Source of the DNA: Emmonsiellopsis sp. PD_33
Taxonomy: Eukaryota; Ascomycota; Eurotiomycetes; Onygenales; Ajellomycetaceae
Length of the DNA: 64,000 nucleotides
Assembly (NCBI GenBank): GCA_032988165.1
Contig: JANTQF010000192.1
Span: 1-64,000, forward strand
Direction of reading: 5' to 3'
Shown here in pieces: positions 1-9,729 of this stretch (positions are counted from its first letter, which is position 1; the number at the start of each line of letters is the position of its first letter). A model generated the notes under the pieces. It searched no databases. It had not been told where the DNA came from and saw only the letters and a list, made by a program, of their open reading frames with translations. A program made the position numbers and the translations under genes.

Positions 1-1541
1 GCGCGAGTGCGGGGCGCTGAGGGTGGTGAGGTGTGGTTGGTGTGTGCGGTGGTGGGTGTGGGGGGGGGGGTGGGGGGGGAGGGGGGGGGGGTGGGGGGGG
101 GGGGGGGGGGGTAGGGGGGGCAGCGCAAGCCGAAAGCGAGCGAAGCGAGTGCATGAGGCTTGTCTCTATTGGGGAGTTATTCAATATTAAAGGTGAAATT
201 TTGCATTGAGATGGCAGTTTTCATTGAGCTGGTGGACCCTCATATGTGAGGGTCCATCCAAAGGTGAAGCAGCTACGCTGACGTAAGCTTAAGGGCCCGG
301 TTAGCTGGGAAGGCAATTTAGTTTTGACGACATGGATTCATTTCATGTTGTTTGTACTCTGTTGATATGTAGATACTATGGATTGTGATGGGCAGGCTTA
401 CAAGTTGAGCTAGTTCACATTCCTTGGAGGATGTGCCAACGGAGAGCATCGGACTGGCTACATACTACTACTAGCTGGTAGTTCACAAGAACCGTTGATT
501 GTTTCGTTCTGGACGGATCCTACAAATACTCATGCTTTGAGGATAAAATTGCTCCATCCCATGCATCCCTCTGCTTTCCCCGCAAGCAGATAGATTACCC
601 TGATGCGTGGATAAATAACTCCAGCAACTGGTCAATCCCCCGTGCATGCAGGGACCACGCCCCAGGCGGACGTCGACGGCACATGGAGTCCCCCAGCTAG
701 GTACTTTCTCCGGACATTAGCTAGATGCCATTCATTGTTCAGTTGAGGAGGCTGGAAGCTGCTGCGCGCTAAATTCGAGGTCACATATGGCTTTGCCGCC
801 TTATTCGACCCTTATTCCTTTTTTGGAGCGCTTATGCCATCCTTGTGCTACCTGCGCGCCTCGGAGATTTTCTCTGTCTTCCATCCGCGACTCGTTGTCG
901 GGTCCAGCCCGTTCTGCATGGCTTTGTGCCATCCTTGGAACGTGCTTTCATCCACGTTCCTTTCTTCAACAAACGTCCGCAAACAGCCTTAGTCCTTTAA
1001 CAGATCTCGGCCTTTCTTACTGTCTCCGGGTTTTGCCAGGATGATAAGTATTCACTGCTTATGCCCTTTACATGTTACTTGCAACTATTCCAGTCTCCAC
1101 TCTCCGTTTCTTATATTTATCAGGAACAATATCAAAGGACAGAACAATACTAACAAGTCACTCCAGAACTCACTCCGCTGGATTCCTACTCCCATCCCAT
1201 ATCACAGCATTCCATTCCCTAACTCTCCGCCCGGGGCTAAATGCAAGTATCTATTTTAGATATTTAAGCTTTCTCCCATTGTTATTCCCAGGGTGTTGTT
1301 CGTACCAGACTTGTTTACTATGTAATCATAGTCTGAAAAGCCGGGGCAGTGACTCTGGGGATAATGCAACAATACAACCCCGGCATCTCCACCGGGGAAG
1401 ATCCATTTACGCCTTTTCCCATTCTCCTTCCTTTGAACAGCTGGGGAATATCGTGATGCTTTGTCTTTCCATGGCTCTCCAGCTCTTCACTGCATTGCAG
1501 CTGCATTGCCGCTGCAACATTCCGCATTCTCAAGGAAGATC
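1..1541. other. No protein gene recognised; presumed upstream region of the CaaX peptide gene
   Basis: Short open frames occur (for example around 787-1044 and 1072-1548) but their translations look like random C/T-rich sequence, and none has recognisable domains or splice support. The stretch from about 700 to 1541 is the likely promoter of the small gene at 1699-1899. It contains two exact CATTGTT words (733-739, 1277-1283) and an AACAAT word (1368-1373), the core type bound by HMG-box proteins. Confidence 0.5.
60..118. repeat. Poly-G low-complexity tract
   Basis: The plus strand is almost pure G here, interrupted only by a few T and A. It is not a telomere repeat: there is no TTAGGG unit. 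It could be true low-complexity sequence, the G-rich edge of a neighbouring gene, or an assembly artefact. Confidence 0.8.
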
Positions 1542-1549
1542 TATATAAG
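1542..1549 (+). promoter_or_regulatory. TATA box of the CaaX peptide gene
   Basis: A clean TATATAAG lies about 155 bp upstream of the start codon. It is followed by a C/T-rich stretch (about 1555-1600), typical of a fungal transcription start region, and then an AC-rich leader up to the ATG. A consensus TATA box in a filamentous fungus usually marks a strongly or conditionally expressed gene. Confidence 0.65.
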
Positions 1550-1698
1550 GCTGCGCCGTTTCCTTTTTGCTCGAGGACCTTCTTTTCTCTCAAATCGTCT
1601 CAAGTATCCAAATAAAATAACAACCTTCTCAATATCTTCAAAACTACAAACGAGCTACTTCAAACACCACCAGTTCTTCCAAAACCTTCAACCAAAAC

Positions 1699-1899
1699 AT
1701 GTCTCCAGATACCGTCAGCATTGCCGCCCCAAAGGCCCCAGAGACTGGTATGACTGCCCCCTATCCTACTCCTACTCCAATCTTGCCCATCCCCCAGATA
1801 ATATGTCCCCTTCTGAGAGCCATGAACTTATGCTAACTGACTCCGCCTGTAGGCTCAGTCTTCATCCGCAACAGCGGTGGCCAGTGTATTGTGATGTAG
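1699..1899 (+). CDS. Candidate a-factor-type (CaaX lipopeptide) pheromone precursor, 31 aa, two exons
   Basis: Exons 1699-1747 and 1853-1899. The 105-nt intron (1748-1852) has a GTATGA donor, a perfect GCTAAC branch site at 1832-1837 and a TAG acceptor. The start ATG follows ACCAAAAC, a good fungal context. The spliced peptide begins MSPDTVSIAAPK and ends GGQCIVM, so the last four residues C28-I-V-M form a CaaX box for farnesylation, AAX proteolysis and carboxyl methylation. From memory, Neurospora MFA-1 is a similarly small peptide that starts MPST, has K-x-P near the middle and ends CVVM; size, start and tail therefore agree. Known a-factors are exported by an ABC transporter and act on the Ste3-type receptor. 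No other function is suggested by the sequence. It could instead be another short prenylated peptide; expression and mating tests would decide. The gene is too short for usual gene finders. Confidence 0.7.
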
Positions 1900-3880
1900 A
1901 CTTCTACATCATTAAACACAGACATAAAAGGGGGACGTTTCCCAGTTCCGTTCAACCTCGGATACACCGGTGCAGAAGACGAAAATTCCCATTTCGCATG
2001 TTCCTCGACTAGAGGTTTTGGAAGTTCCTCTGTTCTTTTACGATTTCGTGTGGATTCGCTTGTTTGGGTATGGTTACATTGGGATATCAACCTAAATGGA
2101 ATGGTTACGATCGAAGCACCTGCCAAGGAGGAGTTACGTGGTGGCATGAACAGGAGGATATAAAAGCCAATCTCTTTCGCCCTGCGCCCTGCGAACGAGA
2201 TTCCCACGTCCCGTTTCTCTACCAACGACAATCCCGCCATAAGCTCCTCGGTTCCCACGGCTGTAGGGGGTACGTCTGTACGCCTCGGTCGGGCATCGCA
2301 CGAAATTAGCAAGGAGAACAAAAGCACGCCAAATCTTTCTCTCTCGCGAGTCTCTCTCTCGACAAGCAGAGGGGGACGGGAATGCTCCATAACCTCTCTA
2401 TCCATCGACAATTATACAGTCATCTATACCGACCAGCCACCATCCCCCTTCCATATGCACGGCTAGCTACCAAAAATGCGAAACTCCTATCTTCCGCAAA
2501 TCGAACATATCCGACTCGGCTTGAAGGATCCGTGGATCCGTCACTCCCTTCCCTAGCAGAAATCTCCTCCTTTCATTCCAGTTATACTGTCTTTATCAAT
2601 GATGCAAGTTTCCCTTGGAAAGTTTTTCTATTTTCCTTTTCCTTCCCACTCCTGTAAAAAAAACGAAAAAAAAAAAAAAAAACGGACGTCTTGGTGCAAG
2701 ATTTACGGGGTTTGTTTTGTTATACTTGTATGTACTTGCTTGGATGGGTACAGACAGGCGCCCTCCCTCTCCTTTCTCCCACTTGTGTCTCTCCCTCTCT
2801 GTATGTACTACTTTCGTTTCCCCAATCGTTATCATGTTGGTCGATATAACCCCCCCATTTGCACACCTACGCCTCGAATACCTACCCTGGTCAGCATGTC
2901 CTTCAACCATCACGAACGAACTCTTCGAAATCAACGCCACAGAGCACGAGGAACAAAACCGGGAAGGGATATATTGGGAAATTGGTTTATTCTTTAGCCC
3001 CATTAGGAAATGGAATGGATATATGCAACTCAACTCAACTTAACCCACGTCTCTACCTCACACCCTATGAATATACTGAATACATACACATCCACTCTAT
3101 CCGTGAACGGTACGGGCGACATGACATCCCCATATTTTCCTTTCCTCTCCCGAATGCAATGTATGTAGATGTAAATCCATTATTCATTTCCTCTTCCTAT
3201 ACATACGCGTATCTCTATCTCTCACTTCCAGTCCGCGCGGATATTATTTTTTCGCCCAACCAGCTTGTTCTTTTTGCGGTTCGAGTTTAGAGAAACTATT
3301 TAAATCATGCATATATATATTTTTTTTATTTTACCCGTGGATGTGTTGCTTTAACATATGCATGTACAGTACATGCATTTAAGTGGGGTTTCTGCGCGTG
3401 TTCTATGCGTGTGTTGCCACGAATGGAGGAGAAGGGTACCTAGGTAGGGAGATGTAAGCATTCATGCATTTTATATTAGTTGGTGGACAACATAGTTAAT
3501 TGACCACATGCTGCTGCTTACATGCCATGCAGAAATATATATGCGCACATGCATTGGAGGGCAGCAGGAGAGTAGGGTGAGCTTCATCATTTATATACAG
3601 AGAATGAGTAGTAACTAATTCCACAAGATCCCTTGATACCCTTCCTTTCCATGTCTGAAATAGCTGAGTGAAGTGAGGGGTATTTCCTACATAACCAACG
3701 ATCCAAAATAATAGTAATAACAATAGCTAGTAGCCGTGAAGAGTCGTAAATCCGTAACTAGTAGTTAACCAAAAAGAAGAAGAAAAATGACCAAACGATA
3801 CCCGCCAAACTTATCTCCCTAGTACATTACTCAACTAACTCCCCGATGGTCATCGCAATTTATTTAATGTATATCCCCCT
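1900..3880. other. No gene recognised; 3' region of the CaaX gene and intergenic DNA
   Basis: The region is C/T-rich to about 3290 and contains an A-rich run near 2658-2682. Several overlapping open frames of 60-190 codons in many frames are low-complexity and mutually exclusive, which argues against coding. An untranslated or long non-coding transcript is possible but nothing in the sequence proves it. Confidence 0.45.
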
Positions 3881-5239
3881 TCACGGCTCATACGGCGGCG
3901 GCGCGGCTGCTTTCTCAAGCAACCCCATCTCTCTCTGATCAACATGTGTAAACTCGCGGTCCTCGTCCACGAGGCCCGTGGCGCTCGAGTAGCCGTCTGA
4001 GGATGGGGAGGCAGGGGTGTGTTCGCGAACGCCCATGCCGATGTGTGGTTCTTTTGCGGGGGGGATCTGGATGGCTGGGTTTGGTTCGTAGGCTGGGGAG
4101 GCGGTTGGTGCTGATGCTAATGTTGAGGAGAGGGATGGGATGGAAAAGTCTGTGAATTGGAGATGGGGGATTTGGGGGTGGTTGGGGGTGGACTGTGGGG
4201 GGTGGTTTGTTAGATATATGGACGTAGCGGATATAGATGGGAAATAGGGGAAATCTCGAACCGCAGAAACACCCCCAGGTAACTCCACCAGCCCGCCCCC
4301 ATCCAACTCCGCCACCATCCCCCCTCCCCCCCTCTCCCTCTCCTCAATCTCCGCAAACCCCCTCGCCTTCACCACCACCTCCTCCCCCACCCTCACCCTC
4401 CCCACCAGCTCATCCCCCCTCCACACCCCGTTCCTCAACCACAGCCCCGAAAACGAACCCCCTTCAATCTCACACCCCTCCACATCACAATCCTCCACCC
4501 GCGCATTGCGCACCACACTCCTCGCCACACGCACATCACGCAGCTTACAATGCACAATCACACACGCCTCGCCGATCGTCGAGCCCTGGACGGAGCTATG
4601 GTGCATCGAGGACGCCGCCGTCCCACTCCCACTCCCACTCCCACCCCCATTCCCAACACCACCGGAAGCAGCAGCAGCAGCAGCAGCAGTTGTTGTTGTT
4701 GTTGTTGTGGTAGGCAGAAACCGCGAATTCTTAATCCTGCACTGCTCGATACGTCCCGTGCCGGAGATGGTCGAGTCGATGCATTTCGTCTGCGTGATGA
4801 ATTCCGCGCGGCTGATGGTGCTCGTGCGGATATCGGACTGCTCGATGCGGCTGGCGGAGATGGTGCTGTGGGCGATTTTGGCGTGGGTGATGTGGCTGCT
4901 TTCGCTGAGGGTGGTGGTGGTACTGGGCTTTCCGCTGGGGCTGCTGGGGATGGTATCGGTATCGGTATCGGGGGCTGGTGGTGGTGGGGGGGATTTGATG
5001 GTTGTGTGCCGCATGTATGCGTGGCTGAGGAATGTGGAGGGGGTGAGGGAGTCGAAGGTGCAGCTTAGCAGGTTGCAGTGGGTGATTGTTGGGTAGGAGG
5101 TTGTTTGGGGGGGGAGGAGGGTGGGAGAGGTGAGGAGGCTGTGTTTTGAGGGGATGGAGGGGGTTTTGGATTTCATTTTTGAGGCGAGCATGGAGGGACA
5201 GGTTTGGGGTTTGGGATGGCTAGTACTAGCTAATGTCAT
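3881..5239 (-). CDS. Unknown fungal protein with beta-helix-like repeats and C-terminal PPxY motif, 452 aa
   Basis: Uninterrupted frame of 452 codons. The middle (about residues 110-175 and 215-265) is a run of short imperfect repeats rich in S, T, I, C, D and R with alternating hydrophobic residues (such as HSTISASRIEQSDIRTSTIS), the look of a right-handed beta-helix or pentapeptide-like fold. Between the two repeat blocks lie poly-Thr, poly-Ala and Gly/Ser tracts encoded by microsatellites. Residues 60-105 are Pro/Thr-rich. The protein ends AAAPPPYEP, and PPPY is a classical ligand of WW domains such as those of Rsp5/HulA-type ubiquitin ligases. No signal peptide or membrane segment is evident. 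I do not recognise the family; adaptor or cell-cortex roles would be guesses. An intron or a different start cannot be excluded because the N-terminal 50 residues are low-complexity. Confidence 0.7.
   Translation of the reverse strand: MTLASTSHPKPQTCPSMLASKMKSKTPSIPSKHSLLTSPTLLPPQTTSYPTITHCNLLSCTFDSLTPSTFLSHAYMRHTTIKSPPPPPAPDTDTDTIPSSPSGKPSTTTTLSESSHITHAKIAHSTISASRIEQSDIRTSTISRAEFITQTKCIDSTISGTGRIEQCRIKNSRFLPTTTTTTTTAAAAAAASGGVGNGGGSGSGSGTAASSMHHSSVQGSTIGEACVIVHCKLRDVRVARSVVRNARVEDCDVEGCEIEGGSFSGLWLRNGVWRGDELVGRVRVGEEVVVKARGFAEIEERERGGGGMVAELDGGGLVELPGGVSAVRDFPYFPSISATSIYLTNHPPQSTPNHPQIPHLQFTDFSIPSLSSTLASAPTASPAYEPNPAIQIPPAKEPHIGMGVREHTPASPSSDGYSSATGLVDEDREFTHVDQREMGLLEKAAAPPPYEP
4622..4708. 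repeat. Compound microsatellite in coding sequence
   Basis: A hexamer series of CCCACT type (about 4622-4650) is followed by an AGC/GCA trinucleotide run (about 4667-4689) and a TTG run (about 4690-4707). On the minus strand these encode Gly/Ser, poly-Ala and poly-Thr tracts in the PPxY protein, so length variation would change the linker without breaking the frame. Confidence 0.85.
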
Positions 5240-5855
5240 GGGGATGTCGGTGGGCTTGGGAATGTGAGGTTGATGGGCTGGAATTGGGGGTGTATGTGGT
5301 ATATTATGATCTCTTCAGGAGAGAGTTGAGCGGTGATCTGGCAGCGAGGCAACAATCAAGAACAAGAGAGAACGACTTCTTGAGAGCTGGATGACGCAGC
5401 AGGCGGAGAAAAAGTCCTCCAAGACGCTTGATTTCACTAACCTCAAACTAGCTTCTCTCGCGAGTTGAACAGGGATGATATCCACAGCCAAGAAATTACG
5501 GCTTGGTGGCGGGGGTGGTGATAGATATTGTCCTGGGGATAGCTTTCCAACAGGATCACCGGATGGTTATCATGACCCCAATGAAAACAATATACAAGGG
5601 CCATTCATGAAAGCAAAGTAAAGTAAATAACTGACCCGCTCCCAGAGGAGTCAGTTCCAACCAAATCCATATATACAAAATCCACCCCTTGCCATATCAT
5701 ATCATACCAGATCATACAAACATCGCCATACCAATCCAATCCATCCAAAACAAAATACCAAACCAAATACCATGCATTTCTCATAACCAACCAAATCAAA
5801 AATATCACCCATCGATTCCCCCACTCCATGAAGCATCCCCGCTTTTGCCCCCCCC
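5240..5855. other. Intergenic: promoter of the PPxY protein gene and 3' region of the YBP-like gene
   Basis: No coding potential was found. The part from 5590 to 5830 is A/C-rich with repeated CCAAT-like and ACCAAATC words on the plus strand. No clear TATA box was picked out. Confidence 0.5.
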
Positions 5856-7949
5856 CTATACCCCCTCCTCCCCCTCCCCATCCTCCACCAACCTCTCCTC
5901 AATCTCCCCAACAACATGCAACACCAGCTCCGCCGCACCCCTCCCCATCATCCCCGCCTCCTCCCCAACCTCCATCTCAATCCGAGCCGTAACCTCCGCA
6001 TCGTTCGAAATACCCTGCGCAAACGTCTTCAGCGGACCCAGGAACTTCGACCGGAAATACGGGTGCAGTTTTTGAACCTGTAGCTGGGTAAATAGGGACG
6101 GGGATTGGGTGAGGAGGTAGTATAGGTTTAGAATGGAGAGGTAGAAGGGGAGGAGTTGTTGGGTGAATGTCATCCAGGTGGTGAGGAGGTGGTCGGTTTC
6201 CGAGGTCTGGAGCGATTGCCAGTTTTCTGGGATGGGTTGGTAGATGTGTGGGAAGAGGATGGCGAAGTGGCGGGGGTCGGTAAATGTGTTTTCTGTCTCT
6301 TTGGTGGTCGTGGTGGTGGATGAGAGGAGTTCTTCCTTTAGCCAGCCGATAGCTGGCTCCCTCGCATACTGCAGGTCCTCATGCTCGAAGATTTTCCGGA
6401 TGAGGTTAAATCTGACGGCTGGGTCGGGATTGCTGTGGAAGATTGTGGCAGGAACACGCGCCATGCGGCTGAAGCTCCGGAAACCGGGGGCGCGGATGCA
6501 TGCGGTCAGTTGGAGGACTAACTGGTCAAACTCCAGCTCACTCTGGAGCGGGGAGATGTGCTCGTTACTGGAAATGACAGCGAGGGATAGAAGGGAATCG
6601 ATTAGAGCTCCGGGTTCGTCGACTATAGTGGAGTAAGGAGAGTCACTATCCCCCATGAAATTGGAAAAGATGGCAGCAAGATCAGGGAAGACTGGAATGG
6701 GTTCCACTGGCTGGCCTGAGGAAAGCAGTTTATCAGCTGCAGAGCGTGCTGCTAGGAGTAATAGACAGCCATGTCTCTCAATTGGGATATTCTTTGCATG
6801 TTTGGGGATATCTTCAAAATCAAGAGGTGGCGCTTGCTCATCATTGGGTTTTGAAATATTATCAACAAGGTCCTTTGTTTTGAGACCGAAATCTCGTGAG
6901 AGTGCCTAGGAGCTGTTAAAATCATACAGCTAGGATAGTAAGGGGAGTTTGGGGAAAGAGCTCACAATTATCTTCCCAACTGTCATATCCCGCTCCTTCA
7001 GATACTCAACCGTACTAAAATCCTGAATAAAGCTCAATTGCGCCGGCACCTGGCTCTTGGTATCCAGCTTCTCCTGAAGCCGTAGCGCCCACTGCATCCC
7101 CGCAGGCGTTTCATCGATACAATGCAACAGGTACGTCTTTAACAACTCCACCAACCCAAACTGTATCAGCTTCTGAATCAACGCCCCCTCCTCGGACGCC
7201 GCGGCGCCCAAATGCGACTCCGCTTCCGGATCCGGCGCCGAGTCCGCGGTCGTCTGTGTTACAAACGTCTCACTCATATTCCGCGGCGGGAGCCGCGGCC
7301 GCTTCTTCCCAGCAATGTCCCTGAAGAACTCCAGCAGCGCGGCTGTTGTCTCCACGGTAGGGAAGGAGGTGTATGCCTCCAGCACGGCTTGGAGGGAGGT
7401 GGCCACGAAGCGGCTGGGATATTTTGTCTGGATGCGCGAGTGGAGGACGGAGAGCATGGAGACGAGACAGTTAAACTGGAGGATGTGGAGGGGAACTCGT
7501 TTCGGTGGTGGTGCTGTGCTTTTTCCCGCCGCCTCCCTTTCGTCCAGCTCCACCCGGCCAACTCCCTGCGCAAGTTTTTCTTCTTCTTCCTGGTCCTGAT
7601 CCTCATCTTCATCCCCCTCAGCAGCATCCAGCTTCATCAACGCACTCGACACTCTCAAAATCACCTCCCGCGGATTCCCCAGCCGCGCGACATCCTGCAA
7701 ACACTCCTGCGACATCGGGACGAGCGGGAGCAGCAACTGCACTAGGTCCCAGCCGATGTTTGTCGTCAGTTTCTCATCCTGTAGCAGCTTGTGAAGAATC
7801 GGTAGGCGGGCGGGAGTTAGTTGGTATTCGAGGATTGTGAGGTAGGTGAGGTAGTCGGTTGCGGGGGGGAGGGCTTTGATGAGGGGGTCCTCGTCGTGTT
7901 CGTGCCCGTCGCCGTGGGCGGGGGCTGGGCGGGTGGCGGAAGTTGTCAT
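5856..7949 (-). CDS. YAP1-binding / glomulin-type protein (YBP family), 677 aa
   Basis: Exons 7949-6966 and 6905-5856, joined in phase 0 across a 60-nt intron (GTGAGC donor, CTAG acceptor). The product is an all-helical, Leu-rich protein with an acidic low-complexity insert (about residues 110-125, EGDEDEDQDQEEEE). Overall length and pattern match the fungal YAP1-binding/ALF4/glomulin family (former DUF1760). Yeast Ybp1, which is of similar size, helps the peroxidase Hyr1/Gpx3 oxidise the bZIP factor Yap1, and Ybp2 also acts at kinetochores. The start is the first ATG of the open frame and is followed by a typical MTTSATRPAP leader. The upstream region carries a TGACGTAA bZIP-type word. Assignment to the family is by overall resemblance, without a catalytic motif to anchor it. 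Confidence 0.75.
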
Positions 7950-8421
7950 GGCTGCGATTGGATGTGGAATTGGCCGTGTTGTTGGGTTCTTGGAGAGAGT
8001 CTCGTTTGTCCTGGGTGCGATAGCCGGAGTGTTGGTTCAGTTAGATCGTTTCAGCACTCTTTGTGTATGGGGAACGCGTAAGCGTTAGGCAACCCCCACG
8101 CCAGGAGGAGATTGTGGTTGAGCAGCGGTGGCTGCTGCGTGAAGTGAGACTGTAGTGAAACTGGCTAAATATCAATCGATCTATATTCAATGTATCGTAG
8201 TCTGCGAATCACACATACTTTGTTCCGCGATGTTGGTCGAGGAAATCCGGGTTGGGGGTCGTCCGCTTCGGGAGATGACGTAATTCACGTGACATTGAAT
8301 TCCCCAACCAATCAAAGAATATATTTCTCTCCCCCGCCATTTACGATGGAAAAAGAAAAGAAAGTAGTATGTAGGAGTGGAAATTGAGTACTATTGTGTG
8401 CAGGGTCAAATCAATATCTAA
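7950..8421. other. Intergenic: promoter of the YBP-like gene, 3' region of the FAD oxidoreductase gene
   Basis: No gene was found. The only distinctive element is the bZIP/E-box pair at 8276-8291. Confidence 0.55.
8276..8291. promoter_or_regulatory. CRE/AP-1-like TGACGTAA with adjacent CACGTG
   Basis: TGACGTAA (8276-8283) and CACGTG (8286-8291) sit two bases apart about 330 bp upstream of the YBP-like start codon. TGACGTAA is a site type of ATF/CREB and Yap-family bZIP proteins. CACGTG is the core bound by bHLH factors. Function is inferred from the words only. Confidence 0.4.
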
Positions 8422-9729
8422 TCACTTCTCCAACGGCTGGCTGTTGTAAATATCATTATACCTCCCCAAAGCCTTGCGCGTCAAATCCTCCACATCCATG
8501 CCCAGGAATCTATTCGGATCAAGCGCCTTGAGCAAAACCTCATCTTCAGCACTCCTCTGCTCACCCTGGCCCCGTAGAATCTCCCGAGTAAGCAATTTCG
8601 CTGTCCCAGCCGCATGTGTAATCCACACGGCGGCACATAGCCATAGATTCGTCGTATCCTGTACCTTGCCCGCCATGGGCAGATTATCCGGAGTGACGGC
8701 GAAGATCCCGTTGTACGGGTTCTTCTGTGCCGCAGAAGTGTTCTCATCAGCGGACCCGCCTTTTGTCAGAAATTTGCCACCGTTCTTAAGGCAGGTTTCT
8801 GCAGCGTCGGCGAGAACATTTTCGAAAGATGCTGGCCAGGCACCTACCGCAGAGTTGAACCCCTGTGACATTGGAAGAGTAGTATGTGCGTAGCTTCCAA
8901 GGCCGTCGCGAGTGCCGTGATCGCGGGCGTAGACGTGTTGTTCTGGCCAGCGGACGAATGGATATGGTGGCCCCTCCCTTATTGGTCGTGGATGGGTAAA
9001 GGTATACGGATGTGCGATGGGAATGATTGGTATCGGTGATTTGGTAATTGGTTTCTGGGATGAGAGGTCTTTGAGGAGATATTGAGTCCATACTCCTGCT
9101 GTGAGAATAACGCGATTGGACTGGGCGTTGATTGGCCCATCAGTCGTCGAAATGACTTTAATGGAGTCATCATCCATCTCGAACCCTTTGACATTCGCCT
9201 CGACGAAGATAGCCCCTTTCGCTACCGCCGCTCCCCGGAAGAATGTAGTGATGGCCCTTGGGTTTGCAGTTCCATCGGATGGAAAATGAAGCCCAGATTT
9301 AACCATCTCAGTCTTCACGAAATCCGGAGCCAAGGAGGCAGCCCTTTCCGCCGTAATGATTTCAGCAGGTAAATCCGAAACATGCGCAAGGTGGCACCGT
9401 TTCTTGAGAAGCTCAACGCCTGATTCAGTAGTTGCCAGCTCCAGACAACCGACGCGATTGAAGGCGTCCGGGATGGGGACATATTCTCGAACGCTATCCT
9501 TTGCCAGCGTTGTTTCAACGGCAGACTCGTTCAATTGACCAACCAGGCCAGGCGCATAGCCAGTCGAGCCGATAATGGGGCCAAGAGACTTCTCCAAGAC
9601 CACGATGCGGTTTTCAGAGCTAGACTCGTTGAGATAGTAGGCAAGTGCTGTCCCGACGATGCCACCGCCGATGATGAAGATGTCCTTGTCTGAAGGGTTC
9701 ACTTGGAGGTCGGAAAGAGGGGTAGCCAT
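8422..9729 (-). CDS. FAD-dependent oxidoreductase, DAO family (sarcosine/dimethylglycine oxidase-like), 435 aa
   Basis: Single exon. The N-terminus carries the dinucleotide-binding fold: IIGGGIVGTALAYYL (about residues 19-33) fits GxGxxG, followed by an acidic end of strand two (VVLEKS, about 43-48). The ring of conserved DAO features continues with GSTGYAPGLVGQ (about 55-66) and a C-terminal FAD-contacting block around residues 355-390 (FAVTPDNLPMAGKV ... HAAGTAKLLTREIL). Enzymes of this type oxidise N-methyl or amino groups of glycine derivatives or D-amino acids, passing electrons to oxygen. The real substrate cannot be read from the sequence. There is no signal peptide, no mitochondrial presequence of note and no SKL-type peroxisomal tail (it ends PLEK). 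The start is the ATG at 9729, ten codons before the conserved region. Confidence 0.85.
   Translation of the reverse strand: MATPLSDLQVNPSDKDIFIIGGGIVGTALAYYLNESSSENRIVVLEKSLGPIIGSTGYAPGLVGQLNESAVETTLAKDSVREYVPIPDAFNRVGCLELATTESGVELLKKRCHLAHVSDLPAEIITAERAASLAPDFVKTEMVKSGLHFPSDGTANPRAITTFFRGAAVAKGAIFVEANVKGFEMDDDSIKVISTTDGPINAQSNRVILTAGVWTQYLLKDLSSQKPITKSPIPIIPIAHPYTFTHPRPIREGPPYPFVRWPEQHVYARDHGTRDGLGSYAHTTLPMSQGFNSAVGAWPASFENVLADAAETCLKNGGKFLTKGGSADENTSAAQKNPYNGIFAVTPDNLPMAGKVQDTTNLWLCAAVWITHAAGTAKLLTREILRGQGEQRSAEDEVLLKALDPNRFLGMDVEDLTRKALGRYNDIYNSQPLEK

Noticed and set aside
60..118. Telomere or subtelomere end
   Set aside because: No TTAGGG units; the tract is simple poly-G.
1461..2012. 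183-codon plus-strand open frame
   Set aside because: It overlaps the CaaX gene in another frame, reads through its intron and has no domain or codon-bias support.
1833..2411. 192-codon minus-strand open frame
   Set aside because: Antisense to the CaaX exon 2; composition looks random and no homologous pattern is seen.
4237..5096. Three plus-strand open frames (158-196 codons) over the PPxY gene
   Set aside because: Antisense shadows made open by the microsatellites and G/C-rich blocks; products are pure Pro/Ser or Val/Gly repeats.
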